From Flavobacteriaceae bacterium (GTDB lineage Bacteria > Bacteroidota > Bacteroidia > Flavobacteriales > Flavobacteriaceae), in assembly GCA_030613745.1 (NCBI GenBank), contig JAUWLK010000113.1, positions 1-8,348 of the forward strand: a DNA stretch of 8,348 nucleotides, read 5' to 3'. Position numbers and translations under genes: made by a program. Below the pieces are notes generated by a model. The model saw nothing but the letters and a program-made list of their open reading frames with translations. It made no database searches and was not told where the DNA came from. Positions 1 to 6,806 of this stretch are shown here, piece by piece; within the stretch, counting starts at the first letter, position 1, and every line of letters begins with the position of its first letter.

Positions 1-596
1 AAGTTAAATTTCCAAACTTCATTACTTAACATTCTCTCTTTCCTTCTGTATGGGTTAATTTTTTGTCCATTAAAAACATAAAAATCATCTCCATCCAAAA
101 TATACATCCCACCATAAGAACCTTCAGGAATACTTTTTGAATTTATAGGATCAACCACCTCCCATTCTTTGGTCTTATCGTCAAAGTAGGTAAAAAAATT
201 GCGATTAGACCAAAAACCATATCCACCATACTTATATATTTTGGATTTATATGCAAATACAATCGAACCATGCTGCATCAAATGATTAAAGGAACGATCT
301 ATTCTTTTTATAGTGTCATTCTTTAAAATAGAAACCATACCTCCTGCATTACTAACAAAATAGTTTACATTATCAATAATCATAGGATATAATAAATTAC
401 CATCAGCAAATAATTTAAAAGACTTTCTTTCAAATGTTTTCAAATCTATTTTCTCATAATGATCCTGATAATATAGAAGATATTGATTATTTACACTATC
501 AATTACTGCCCCTTTCAAAGAATTAGGCTTTTCAATTAAAATTCTTTGCGAATAACAATTTAAGCTAACTAAAAAGAATAAAAATAATAATCTCAT
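1..596 (-). CDS. Secreted kelch/beta-propeller-like protein, C-terminus cut by window edge
   Basis: An uninterrupted reading frame of 198 codons starts at the ATG at 594-596 on the minus strand and runs off the left edge, so the C-terminal part is missing. Residues 1-17 form a hydrophobic Sec signal peptide (LLFLFFLVSL) with a likely signal peptidase I site after CYS, before Gln17. The Cys has no proper lipobox (SLNC), so a lipoprotein is less likely. The mature part is rich in short beta-strand-like segments. Residues 120-145 show the kelch signature: hydrophobic strand, Gly-Gly doublet (124-125), Tyr137 and Trp145 with spacing typical of a kelch blade. An exported beta-propeller, perhaps a binding or sensor protein, is a reasonable inference; no catalytic residue can be named. 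It is divergent from the PAS-LuxR regulator, with start codons about 30-110 bp apart depending on which LuxR start is real. Identity beyond 'kelch-like' is uncertain. Confidence 0.8.
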   Translation of the reverse strand, partial: MRLLFLFFLVSLNCYSQRILIEKPNSLKGAVIDSVNNQYLLYYQDHYEKIDLKTFERKSFKLFADGNLLYPMIIDNVNYFVSNAGGMVSILKNDTIKRIDRSFNHLMQHGSIVFAYKSKIYKYGGYGFWSNRNFFTYFDDKTKEWEVVDPINSKSIPEGSYGGMYILDGDDFYVFNGQKINPYRRKERMLSNEVWKFN

Positions 597-620
597 TATA
601 ATGCGATAATATATTTATAC

Positions 621-628
621 CAAATATA
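621..628 (-). promoter_or_regulatory. Putative -7 promoter element of the kelch-like gene
   Basis: On the minus strand this reads TATATTTG, a full match to the Bacteroidetes -7 consensus TAnnTTTG. It lies 25 bp upstream of the ATG at 594-596, giving a leader of about 15-20 nt. No convincing -33 TTTG element is seen at the usual distance, so the call rests on the -7 box alone. Confidence 0.35.
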
Positions 629-1447
629 ATGATTATTTTTGTAGTTATTGATAATAAAAAAAATGAAGAAAAAAATTTTATTATTAAACCAAATCCTTTT
701 CCATTCATGAGTGTAGATGATAAAAATATGAATGATTTTCTTGAACAGGTTGCTAATACACTTGAGAAAAATACATTAGAAAAGAAAAGTTTAAAAGAAA
801 TTGAAAGCATCCCTTTAAGTCAAAATGAATGTGTATATGTAGTTGATTTTAATCAAAATAAACTTGTATTTAATAAAGGATTTTATAATCTTTTAGGTTA
901 TGATGACAAAGAAATTTCTATAGATTTTATTGAAAATCTTTTTCATCCTGATGATGTTGAATTAGCGAATCGAATTATAAAAGCATCCATTTTATACTGT
1001 TTAGATCACCCTGAAAATAGTTCTAATAATATGTTGTTTATTTCTTTTAGGTTAAGAAAAAAAGATGGCACCTATATCAAAATTTTAAGTCAATCTTCTA
1101 TCTATGATTTTGATAATACTGGTAGAATGACAAGTACTTTAATTAGGTTTACAGATATCTCTTTTATTGACAATACAAAAAATGTAAACTGGGATTTTCG
1201 AGCAAATAATTTAAATAAGAAAGCTTTTAAAGAACATATTTATAAGGTATATCAAAATATTTTTACAGGAAGAGAAATTGAAATAATTACTGAAATTGAA
1301 AAAGGACTTACCAACAAAAAAATAGCAGAGAATTTAAAAATAAGTGAGCATACTATTGCTACACACAGAAAGCATATTTTAAAAAAGGCAAATTGTCATA
1401 ATTCTGAAGATTTAATGATTTTCTGTAGAGGGAAAGGTATTATTTAA
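629..1447 (+). CDS. PAS-domain LuxR-type transcriptional regulator
   Basis: Likely a cytoplasmic one-component transcription factor. A PAS sensor domain spans about residues 66-180, with the classic block GFYNLLGYDDKE (84-95), LFHPDD (104-109) and a C-terminal strand running into the phrase RFTDIS. A LuxR/GerE DNA-binding domain fills residues 210-272: FTGRE (212-216), the GLTNKKIAE turn and the recognition helix SEHTIATHRKHILKK (239-253). There is no receiver phospho-acceptor domain and no membrane segment, so the signal is probably a small ligand or protein partner bound by PAS. The start is doubtful. The first ATG (629) adds a polar stretch of 26 residues with no family counterpart I recognise, and a -7-like box lies just inside it; ATG 707 (246 aa) is a good alternative. 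Its divergent partner, the secreted kelch-like gene, is a natural candidate target, but this is inferred only from position. Confidence 0.88.
   Translation: MIIFVVIDNKKNEEKNFIIKPNPFPFMSVDDKNMNDFLEQVANTLEKNTLEKKSLKEIESIPLSQNECVYVVDFNQNKLVFNKGFYNLLGYDDKEISIDFIENLFHPDDVELANRIIKASILYCLDHPENSSNNMLFISFRLRKKDGTYIKILSQSSIYDFDNTGRMTSTLIRFTDISFIDNTKNVNWDFRANNLNKKAFKEHIYKVYQNIFTGREIEIITEIEKGLTNKKIAENLKISEHTIATHRKHILKKANCHNSEDLMIFCRGKGII
634..641 (+). promoter_or_regulatory. Putative -7 promoter element of the PAS-LuxR gene
   Basis: TATTTTTG matches TAnnTTTG. An imperfect -33-like TTTA lies at 614-617 with a short 16-bp spacer. If used, transcription would begin near 648, downstream of the ATG at 629, so translation would have to start at a later ATG (707 or 728). 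It lies only 5 bp from the opposing -7 box, so the two promoters would compete or be co-regulated. AT-rich DNA gives such matches by chance. Confidence 0.25.
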
Positions 1448-1483
1448 AACAAATCTAAATAAACAAATATACCTTTATAGGGT

Positions 1484-1515
1484 ATTGTACAGCAAATTAT
1501 TACATTATAAATTTG
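1484..1515 (+). promoter_or_regulatory. Bacteroidetes-type promoter inside the intergenic region
   Basis: ATTG (1484-1487) as the -33 element, a 20-bp spacer and TAAATTTG (1508-1515) as a perfect TAnnTTTG -7 element form the best promoter pair in the window. Predicted transcription start is near 1522. The next plus-strand landmark is the terminator at 1694-1721, not a gene start, so the product would be a transcript of about 200 nt or the long leader of the antiporter gene. Confidence 0.4.
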
Positions 1516-1610
1516 ATTGTTGAAATTAAATTGAAATTGCTTTGAAAATATTCTTAATAGGTTTAATACTCTTTAAGTATCTTTTAAGCTATTTCCTCTA
1601 ATTTTTTATA

Positions 1611-1672
1611 GTTCTTATATTTTATATCCCCTCATAGCATTGATTAATGTTAAATGATATGGGTATAAGAAC
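1611..1672. repeat. Perfect 9-bp inverted repeat, 44-bp loop
   Basis: GTTCTTATA (1611-1619) is the exact reverse complement of TATAAGAAC (1664-1672). The inner sequence adds further short pairings that stack into an extended hairpin. The motif TTTTTATA follows the right arm (1673-1680) and nearly the same string precedes the left arm (TTTTTTATA, 1602-1610), giving a short direct repeat outside the inverted one. Confidence 0.7.
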
Positions 1673-1685
1673 TTTTTATAAACTT

Positions 1686-1721
1686 AAAAAAAAGGCTGTT
1701 CTACAGGACAGTCTCTTTTTT
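1686..1721. terminator. Intrinsic, probably bidirectional, terminator
   Basis: An A8 run (1686-1693), left arm GGCTGTTC (1694-1701), loop TACA, right arm GGACAGTC (1706-1713) with two G-U wobbles, then TC and T6 (1716-1721). The stem with flanking A and T tracts is the usual Bacteroidetes terminator form and would work from either side. It lies about 245 bp after the LuxR stop and 90 bp before the antiporter start. Confidence 0.85.
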
Positions 1722-1812
1722 GTCATTTAATTATAATCAAGTAATAAAAATATAACTAAGTTCAATTGTTTTTATATATTTATCCTTTACATTAATTTAT
1801 TTGTAATTTCTT

Positions 1813-3297
1813 ATGAATGACTACGGTTTCCTATCAATTTTACCACCGGTAATAGCAATTATTTTAGCATTAAAAACAAAACAAGTATATATCGCCTTAC
1901 TTTTTGGTATTTGGTTTGCTTGGATTATTATGAGTGACTGGAATTTTTTAACCGGAACTTTAGCAACTATCGAAGGATTAGTCAACGTTTTTAAAGATCC
2001 TGGGAAAACTCGAACAATTATGTTTAGTGCTTTAGTTGGGGCTCTTTTATTATTTATTCAATATTCAAAGGGTGTTGAAGGTTTTGTAAATAAATTAAAT
2101 GTTTTAATTTCCTATTTCGAAAAAAAACAAGCAGGATACAGTAGAGTTGTCATACAGCTTTTAGCCTTAATAACTGGAATAGTACTATTTGTTGAAACAA
2201 GTATTAGCTCATTAACAGTTGGTACATTGTACAGACCTGTATTTGATAAACTAAAAATTCCGAGAGAAAAACTAGCTTATATTGCCGATTCCAGTTCAGC
2301 TCCATCATCCATATTAATTCCTATGAATGCTTGGGGTGCTTTTATTATGGGTTTATTACTTACCTATGGTATTGAAAACCCGTTTTCAACATTATTGTCT
2401 TCAATAAAATATAACTTTTATCCTATTATAGCTATTCTATTGGTATTTATTATTATCGTATTCAAAAAAGATTTTGGCCCTATGGCAAAAGCCGAAAAAA
2501 GGACTAAAGAAACCGGTAAGGTTTTAAGTGATGATGCCAAACCAATGATATCTGAAACTATCACATCATACGAACCAAAAAAAGGCATCAAGGCAAAATC
2601 TTATAATATGGTGGTTCCTTTGGCAACTATGGTGCTTATGATGCCTATAAATTTGGCTTATACAGGATGGGATAAAGTTGAAAATTACAATTCTTTTACA
2701 GATCATTTATTCCAAGCAATTGGAGTTGGTTCAGGTTCTTCAGCGGTATTATATTCGGTTATATCTTCATTATTTGTAGCTATGATCTTATATCGTTCTC
2801 AAGGGATTATGAGAACCAAAGAAATGGTAGATCTGATCTTAAAAGGGATAAGTGAGTTAATGCCATTGGCCCTATTGATGCTATTAGCGTTTGCAATAAG
2901 TGATGCTTGTAATCAATTAGGAACTGGAGTATTTGTCGCCAATTGGTCAAAAGATTGGTTATCGCCTGAATTTTTACCTGCTGTTGTATTTGTAATTAGC
3001 TCATTTATTGCATTTTCTACAGGAACCTCTTGGGGTACTTTTGCTATTATGTTGGCAATTTCAATTCCAATGGCAAATACTCATGGCTCAGATCTAACTT
3101 TAGTTATTGCTGCAACCTTAGGTGGTGGTATTTTTGGCGATCATTGTTCTCCAATTTCCGACACATCCATAATTTCATCAATGGCTTCGGCTAGTGATCA
3201 TATTGATCATGTTAGAACACAATTACCTTATGCATTAATTGGAGGTGTAATTACAACAATTCTTTATTTAATATTAGGCTTTGCAATGCATAGTTAG
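1813..3297 (+). CDS. NhaC-family Na+/H+ antiporter
   Basis: A 494-residue inner-membrane transporter of the NhaC family, which exchanges cytoplasmic Na+ for protons; some members instead couple ion movement to organic acids (malate/lactate, MleN type), so the substrate is not certain. The N-terminus has the family opening ILPPVIAIILALKTKQV (9-25) followed by many hydrophobic segments. A polar cytoplasmic loop lies at about 218-263. Diagnostic C-terminal blocks are FSTGTSWGTF (401-410), GDHCSPISDTS (442-452) and DHIDHVRTQLPYA (462-474), which hold the conserved Asp and His residues of the family. The length is normal and the frame intact. The ATG at 1813 fits because the protein begins directly with the family N-terminus. 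It stands alone: a terminator lies 90 bp upstream and era follows 98 bp downstream. Confidence 0.92.
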   Translation: MNDYGFLSILPPVIAIILALKTKQVYIALLFGIWFAWIIMSDWNFLTGTLATIEGLVNVFKDPGKTRTIMFSALVGALLLFIQYSKGVEGFVNKLNVLISYFEKKQAGYSRVVIQLLALITGIVLFVETSISSLTVGTLYRPVFDKLKIPREKLAYIADSSSAPSSILIPMNAWGAFIMGLLLTYGIENPFSTLLSSIKYNFYPIIAILLVFIIIVFKKDFGPMAKAEKRTKETGKVLSDDAKPMISETITSYEPKKGIKAKSYNMVVPLATMVLMMPINLAYTGWDKVENYNSFTDHLFQAIGVGSGSSAVLYSVISSLFVAMILYRSQGIMRTKEMVDLILKGISELMPLALLMLLAFAISDACNQLGTGVFVANWSKDWLSPEFLPAVVFVISSFIAFSTGTSWGTFAIMLAISIPMANTHGSDLTLVIAATLGGGIFGDHCSPISDTSIISSMASASDHIDHVRTQLPYALIGGVITTILYLILGFAMHS

Positions 3298-3324
3298 TAA
3301 TTCTAATAAAATTATTTTAGCTTC

Positions 3325-3345
3325 ACCATTTACTAAACAAATGGT
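3325..3345. promoter_or_regulatory. Perfect dyad (7-7-7) next to the era promoter; operator or hairpin
   Basis: ACCATTT (3325-3331), spacer ACTAAAC and AAATGGT (3339-3345) form a perfect inverted repeat of operator size. It ends 2 bp before the -7 box at 3348, covering the spacer and -33 zone. A T-tract does not follow directly, so it is a poor intrinsic terminator for the antiporter gene, though an mRNA 3'-end hairpin is possible. Confidence 0.4.
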
Positions 3346-3347
3346 AT

Positions 3348-3355
3348 TACCTTTG
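3348..3355 (+). promoter_or_regulatory. Putative -7 promoter element of era
   Basis: TACCTTTG fully matches TAnnTTTG and lies 40 bp before the era ATG. No good -33 TTTG is present; that zone is taken up by the 3325-3345 dyad, which may mean activator or repressor control. Confidence 0.45.
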
Positions 3356-3395
3356 TATTTCAATTTTTTTAGTAAAAAACAATAAATATAAACAC

Positions 3396-4277
3396 ATGAA
3401 ACACAAAGCTGGTTTTGTTAATATTATCGGAAATCCAAATGTTGGTAAATCAACTTTAATGAATGCATTCGTTGGTGAACGATTATCAATTATAACTTCA
3501 AAAGCACAAACTACTCGACATAGAATTTTAGGTATAGTAAACGGTGATGATTTTCAAATTCTATTTTCTGATACACCTGGTATTATCAGACCTGCTTATG
3601 AGTTACAAAAATCAATGATGGATTTTGTTAAATCAGCTTTTAAAGATGCTGATATTTTAATTTATATGGTTGAAATTGGAGAAAAAGAATTAAAAGATGA
3701 AGAGTTTTTTCAGAAAATTAAAAATTCCAAAGTACCTGTTTTTTTGCTGATTAATAAAATTGACAAATCAACACAAGAAGAAGTTGAAGAAAAAATTAAT
3801 TATTGGAAAGAAAAGGTTCCTAATGCAATAGTTTATCCTATTTCTGCACTTGAAAATTTTAATGTTCAAAATGTTTTAGAAAAAATTATTGAAGTTTTAC
3901 CAGAATCACCTCCTTTTTATCCCAAAGATCAATTAACTGATAAACCTGAACGTTTTTTTGTAAATGAAGCTATTCGAGAAAAAATATTAATGCATTATAA
4001 AAAGGAAATTCCTTATGCTGTTGAAATTGAAACAGAGGAGTTTTTTGAAGATGATAAAATCATCAAAATTCGTTCAGTAATCATGGTAGAACGCGAAACT
4101 CAAAAAGGTATTATTATAGGCCATAAAGGCTCTGCACTTAAACGTGTAGGCACAGAAGCGCGTAAAGATTTAGAGAAGTTCTTCGATAAAAAAATTTATT
4201 TAGAACTCTATGTGAAAGTAAATAAAAACTGGCGTAGTGATAAAAAACAACTTCGGAGATTTGGGTATAAAGAATAG
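3396..4277 (+). CDS. era: GTPase Era, 30S ribosome assembly factor
   Basis: Era binds GTP and the 3' end of 16S rRNA and checkpoints late assembly of the 30S subunit in the cytoplasm. At 293 residues it has the family's usual length. The GTPase domain shows G1 GNPNVGKS (12-19), the switch-I region with TTRHRI (39-44), G3 DTPG (59-62) and G4 NKID (120-123). The C-terminal KH domain shows the RNA-binding GHKG loop (242-245) followed by the typical SALKRVGTEARKDLE helix. The start is fixed by the closeness of the P-loop to the N-terminus, as in other Era proteins. It is preceded by its own -7-like element and ends against a convergent operon, so it is probably monocistronic. Nothing in it looks damaged or transferred. 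Confidence 0.97.
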   Translation: MKHKAGFVNIIGNPNVGKSTLMNAFVGERLSIITSKAQTTRHRILGIVNGDDFQILFSDTPGIIRPAYELQKSMMDFVKSAFKDADILIYMVEIGEKELKDEEFFQKIKNSKVPVFLLINKIDKSTQEEVEEKINYWKEKVPNAIVYPISALENFNVQNVLEKIIEVLPESPPFYPKDQLTDKPERFFVNEAIREKILMHYKKEIPYAVEIETEEFFEDDKIIKIRSVIMVERETQKGIIIGHKGSALKRVGTEARKDLEKFFDKKIYLELYVKVNKNWRSDKKQLRRFGYKE

Positions 4278-4329
4278 ATTTAGCAAGGGTATATGGTAAA
4301 AAATTATTTTGAACACATTGCCAAATCTA
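4275..4329. terminator. Inverted repeat between convergent genes, candidate transcription end
   Basis: The arm 4275-4286, which begins with the era stop codon TAG, pairs with 4318-4329 in 11 of 12 positions (single A-C mismatch at 4282/4322), leaving a 31-nt loop. It lies between era (plus) and the DUF59 gene (minus), where a shared end is expected. The lack of a clear T-tract and the long loop make a classical intrinsic terminator doubtful; it may act as an mRNA-end stabilising hairpin. Confidence 0.4.
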
Positions 4330-4346
4330 AAATTTTTCAGAAAAAG

Positions 4347-4664
4347 CTACAATCCTAATAATTCTTTACCTTCTTGACTAACCAAAGCCGTTGTCCAAGG
4401 TGGGTCAAAAACTACCTCAACATTTATAATAAAACCTGCATGTTTTTGTTTAATTGCCTCTTTTACACTATTAACGATAGTTTCTCCAAGCGGACAAGAA
4501 GGGGTTGAAAATGTCATTTCAACATCAATTTTTTTATCACCATCGTAAGTAATATCATAAATCAATCCCAAATCAACTATATTGATCTCAATTTCAGGAT
4601 CCATTACATTTTTTAATAAATCTAATACTTCCAATTCAAAAATTGTTATTTCTTCTTTAGTCAT
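4347..4664 (-). CDS. MIP18/DUF59 family iron-sulfur assembly factor (SufT/PaaD-like)
   Basis: A 105-residue single-domain protein of the MIP18 (DUF59) family, whose members assist maturation or delivery of iron-sulfur clusters to target proteins. Family landmarks are all present: DPEI (22-25), IVDLGLIYD (29-37), STPSCPLG with the conserved Cys57 (53-60), and DPPW (87-90) before the C-terminal helix ending GKELLGL. There is no extra N-terminal or C-terminal cysteine domain such as the zinc-binding tail of PaaD. Its ATG overlaps the end of the upstream membrane-protein gene by 8 bp, implying translational coupling and a joint function. As the last gene of the operon it probably serves a metal centre in, or made by, its partners. 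No suf genes are visible nearby, so a dedicated rather than housekeeping role is inferred from the context. Confidence 0.9.
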   Translation of the reverse strand: MTKEEITIFELEVLDLLKNVMDPEIEINIVDLGLIYDITYDGDKKIDVEMTFSTPSCPLGETIVNSVKEAIKQKHAGFIINVEVVFDPPWTTALVSQEGKELLGL

Positions 4665-5949
4665 TTTTTTCTATTATTTTTACTTTATGAAAAATCATCT
4701 TAAATACATTTATATTATATAATACTGCTACCATCAACAATAAATAACTTCCTATTCTAATCAACCAGATATTATTAAAAAATATCCCTAAAATCATAAA
4801 AGAAAGAAAAAGTAAATAAATATAAAAATGAATATTTGCTATTTTTTCTGAATACAATTCCCTTGGCATAGGAGTTTTGGTTTTTCCAACCAAGTTTGTA
4901 TACTTATCTAACCAAATTACAAATGGTAAAGTTTTATATGTTTGACCAAGAATAAGTGTTGTAATAAATCCAAAAATTATAGAAAAACCATATAAAGTAA
5001 TTACCCTGTTAATTAATTTTTGTTCTATACCAAATCCTAATGTTATAATCAAACTCATCACAATAGGTGAAAAAACACTTATCATTGATAACATGGTAGG
5101 TTTCATGCCAATATCTAGCTTTTTACGCATTCTTTTTTTATACGAATCGTACACAAATGATAAAAAGAATGAAATTCCTATAACAATAAAAAGCCAAAAA
5201 AGTATATCAATAGAATTTTGGTGAATAAAAAACCAATTTATAGATAATGCTACTAAACCTGAGTTAATAAAATAAAATGCATATTTTAATTTTTTATCAT
5301 TAAGCTCATGTGATACCAAAAACATGGGTATTAGTGTAGATCCTACACCAATAATTAAAAGCAAAAACCAACCAATCAACCCTATAGTTGCATGAATTTT
5401 TAAATAATGCAAATGTATTTCAGATAAAAAATAATATTTAAAATTTAATGCTATTAAAGTTCCTATCAACTCAGTAATTGCCAACCAGAATACGGCAGTG
5501 ATAATAAATTTTGATGAACTATTTTTTAATTTTGAATTTTTATAGGACAGGAATATATTAATAATAAAAAGCAATAGCGAAATAAACATCAATATTGATG
5601 CATAAATAAGTAAGCTGGTATATGCACCTATCCAAAAGGTGTATGTCAAAAATAAAATGCTCAGTCCTGATAACCAAAAAGTAAATTTTGCTAGTTTTTC
5701 ACTATACAATGACGTTTCAAAAACTACCGGAATTAACTGGTATAATGCTCCAAAAACAATCATAACTGCCCAACCCAATACCGCCATATGAGTAATAGCA
5801 ATAATTTTATTGTTAAAATAAGATTCTAACAAGTTGCTATCGGCTAAAATTATCATAATCGATAAAACAAAAAGTGCTAAAGATCCAAAAATAAAATGGG
5901 GTTTTACAACACTTGCATCTGGTGCATTATTAGAGTTTAAAGTGCTCAT
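4657..5949 (-). CDS. Polytopic membrane protein, heme-copper oxidase subunit I/NnrS-like
   Basis: A 430-residue, very hydrophobic protein with about 12 predicted membrane segments. It contains three copies of a motif G-[W/F]-x6-G-x4-[L/T]-[I/L]-P: residues 59-74 (GW...GALYQLIP), 193-208 (GW...GVGSTLIP) and 327-342 (GF...GQTYKTLP). Repeats 1 and 2 are each preceded by a His (H54 and H186, with H179 and H181 nearby), the kind of position used for heme ligation in CcoN/NorB-type subunit I and in NnrS; repeat 3 has no such His. This fits a degenerate relative of subunit I, but I do not see the full set of heme and CuB ligands, so an active oxygen or NO reductase is unlikely; sensing, electron transfer or heme/copper handling are possible. 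It is second in an operon, 6 bp after the DUF2249 gene and overlapping the DUF59 gene by 8 bp. The family assignment is moderate and the function unknown. Confidence 0.8.
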   Translation of the reverse strand: MSTLNSNNAPDASVVKPHFIFGSLALFVLSIMIILADSNLLESYFNNKIIAITHMAVLGWAVMIVFGALYQLIPVVFETSLYSEKLAKFTFWLSGLSILFLTYTFWIGAYTSLLIYASILMFISLLLFIINIFLSYKNSKLKNSSSKFIITAVFWLAITELIGTLIALNFKYYFLSEIHLHYLKIHATIGLIGWFLLLIIGVGSTLIPMFLVSHELNDKKLKYAFYFINSGLVALSINWFFIHQNSIDILFWLFIVIGISFFLSFVYDSYKKRMRKKLDIGMKPTMLSMISVFSPIVMSLIITLGFGIEQKLINRVITLYGFSIIFGFITTLILGQTYKTLPFVIWLDKYTNLVGKTKTPMPRELYSEKIANIHFYIYLLFLSFMILGIFFNNIWLIRIGSYLLLMVAVLYNINVFKMIFHKVKIIEKND

Positions 5950-5955
5950 TTACTT

Positions 5956-6780
5956 TTAATTATCTTTATATATTAATAATTTTGTATGATTGCAATCTAT
6001 CTCTTTATATAAGATCTCAAAATTTCTCTGCTCCAATTCAGGTAATAAAAACTGTGGTATCTTTTTATGATCAACATACAAAGCTTCCCCTTTTTTTAAG
6101 GTTTCTATTTCTTTTAAAATTTGTACCATTGGCTCAGGCATTTCTAATTGCCTAACATCAATTCTTTTATAATTATCACCAATATTAGCCAATTGATCAT
6201 CAAAATTCTTCTTACTTTTTTTAACAACTTCTTCTATTTCATTATCAACCCATTTAGATTTATCCATTTTAAAAAAAGTATTAACTACTCCCTCTTCCGG
6301 TCTTTCTGTCCACGATACATAACCTTTTGATTGCAATTTTCTAATTAAAGGAATTGGTTCAAATGAGTTTATAATTTTCAAAGTTTGATCATCTTCCAAA
6401 ATTTTTATTTCTTTCATAATAATATTGAAAGGGTCTTCACCTGAATCAAGTGATGGGCGAACATCTAGGGTTACTAAATTTTGTATATATTTTAATTGAG
6501 TAGATTCTTTCAAATTTGCCTTTTTAGTTGCTGTATTTGTAATTATTTTATCTTCACTTTCATATTCAAAACCTATTTCTTTTAATTTATCAATCAAAAT
6601 TTCAATATTTACACCACCAACCTTTGCTGCGTCAGCAATTGTAACTCTTGGTGCTAATACTTTACGTAAAATGGGATTCTTTAACTTTAAGAAATTTTTA
6701 TTTACAGTGGCAATTACATCTATTGTTTCTTTATTTTCTTTGATTAAAGTTGAAATTCTTGTATTTCTATTAATCTTCAT
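5956..6780 (-). CDS. DUF1858 plus tandem DUF2249 protein
   Basis: A soluble 274-residue protein without signal peptide. Residues 1-70 match DUF1858: RISTLI, then a helix, LKLKNPILRKVLAPRVTI (31-48) and DAAKVGGVN. Two DUF2249 domains follow: about 103-170, opening with LDVRP (105-109) and containing the NSFEPIPL loop; and about 206-272, opening with IDVRQ (207-211), then PEPM (215-218), KKGEALYV and the loop DHKKIPQFLLPEL. From memory of genome contexts, DUF2249 proteins often sit beside nitrogen-oxide reductase, Ric/hemerythrin or related respiratory genes, and their fold resembles the sulfur-carrier TusA class; their biochemistry is not settled. No TusA-like catalytic Cys is seen in the LDVR loops, and the only Cys lies near the C-terminus. 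It is first in a three-gene operon and starts about 20 nt after a predicted transcription start. Confidence 0.88.
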   Translation of the reverse strand: MKINRNTRISTLIKENKETIDVIATVNKNFLKLKNPILRKVLAPRVTIADAAKVGGVNIEILIDKLKEIGFEYESEDKIITNTATKKANLKESTQLKYIQNLVTLDVRPSLDSGEDPFNIIMKEIKILEDDQTLKIINSFEPIPLIRKLQSKGYVSWTERPEEGVVNTFFKMDKSKWVDNEIEEVVKKSKKNFDDQLANIGDNYKRIDVRQLEMPEPMVQILKEIETLKKGEALYVDHKKIPQFLLPELEQRNFEILYKEIDCNHTKLLIYKDN

Positions 6781-6806
6781 TTTTAAAATTTTAATAATTG
6801 TGGGTA

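Larger units (their letters stand above)
1522..1721 (+). ncRNA. Candidate small RNA or attenuated leader of about 200 nt
   Basis: Bounded by a predicted start near 1522 and an intrinsic terminator ending at 1721, with no credible coding frame inside. The core (1611-1672) can fold into an interrupted rod: GTTCTTATA (1611-1619) with TATAAGAAC (1664-1672), an 8-nt left bulge, CCC (1628-1630) with GGG (1661-1663), TCAT (1632-1635) with ATGA (1654-1657), and CATT (1638-1641) with AATG (1646-1649) closing a GATT tetraloop. A shorter hairpin (1566-1580) precedes it. I do not recognise a named RNA family. It could instead be the leader of the downstream antiporter with the terminator as an attenuator, or simply the 3' region of the LuxR transcript. 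Confidence 0.3.
1448..1812. other. 365-bp gene-free region between LuxR and nhaC-type genes
   Basis: I find no supported coding frame here. From left to right it holds a weak dyad (ATACC 1469-1473 with GGTAT 1481-1485), a promoter-like pair (1485-1515), a small hairpin (ATACT 1566-1570 with AGTAT 1576-1580), a 9-bp long-range inverted repeat (1611-1672) and a strong intrinsic terminator (1694-1721). The last 90 bp before the antiporter ATG are plain AT-rich sequence in which I see no clear promoter. Confidence 0.6.

Noticed and set aside
565..810. Minus-strand open frame of 81 codons
   Set aside because: It overlaps both the kelch-like and LuxR reading frames antisense, has low-complexity Phe/Ile/Ser composition and no recognisable domain.
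1611..1680. Small transposable element (MITE) with 9-bp terminal inverted repeats
   Set aside because: The outer direct repeat is imperfect and overlaps AT-rich sequence, no second copy is in the window, and the inner part pairs as an RNA-like hairpin.
4657..5949. Functional cytochrome oxidase or NO reductase catalytic subunit
   Set aside because: The complete set of heme and CuB His ligands is not seen, copy 3 of the repeat has no His before it, and no partner subunits or cytochrome c motif (CxxCH) are encoded nearby.
6148..6330. Plus-strand open frame of 60 codons
   Set aside because: It lies antisense inside the second half of the DUF2249 gene, which is well supported; its composition is that of a shadow frame.
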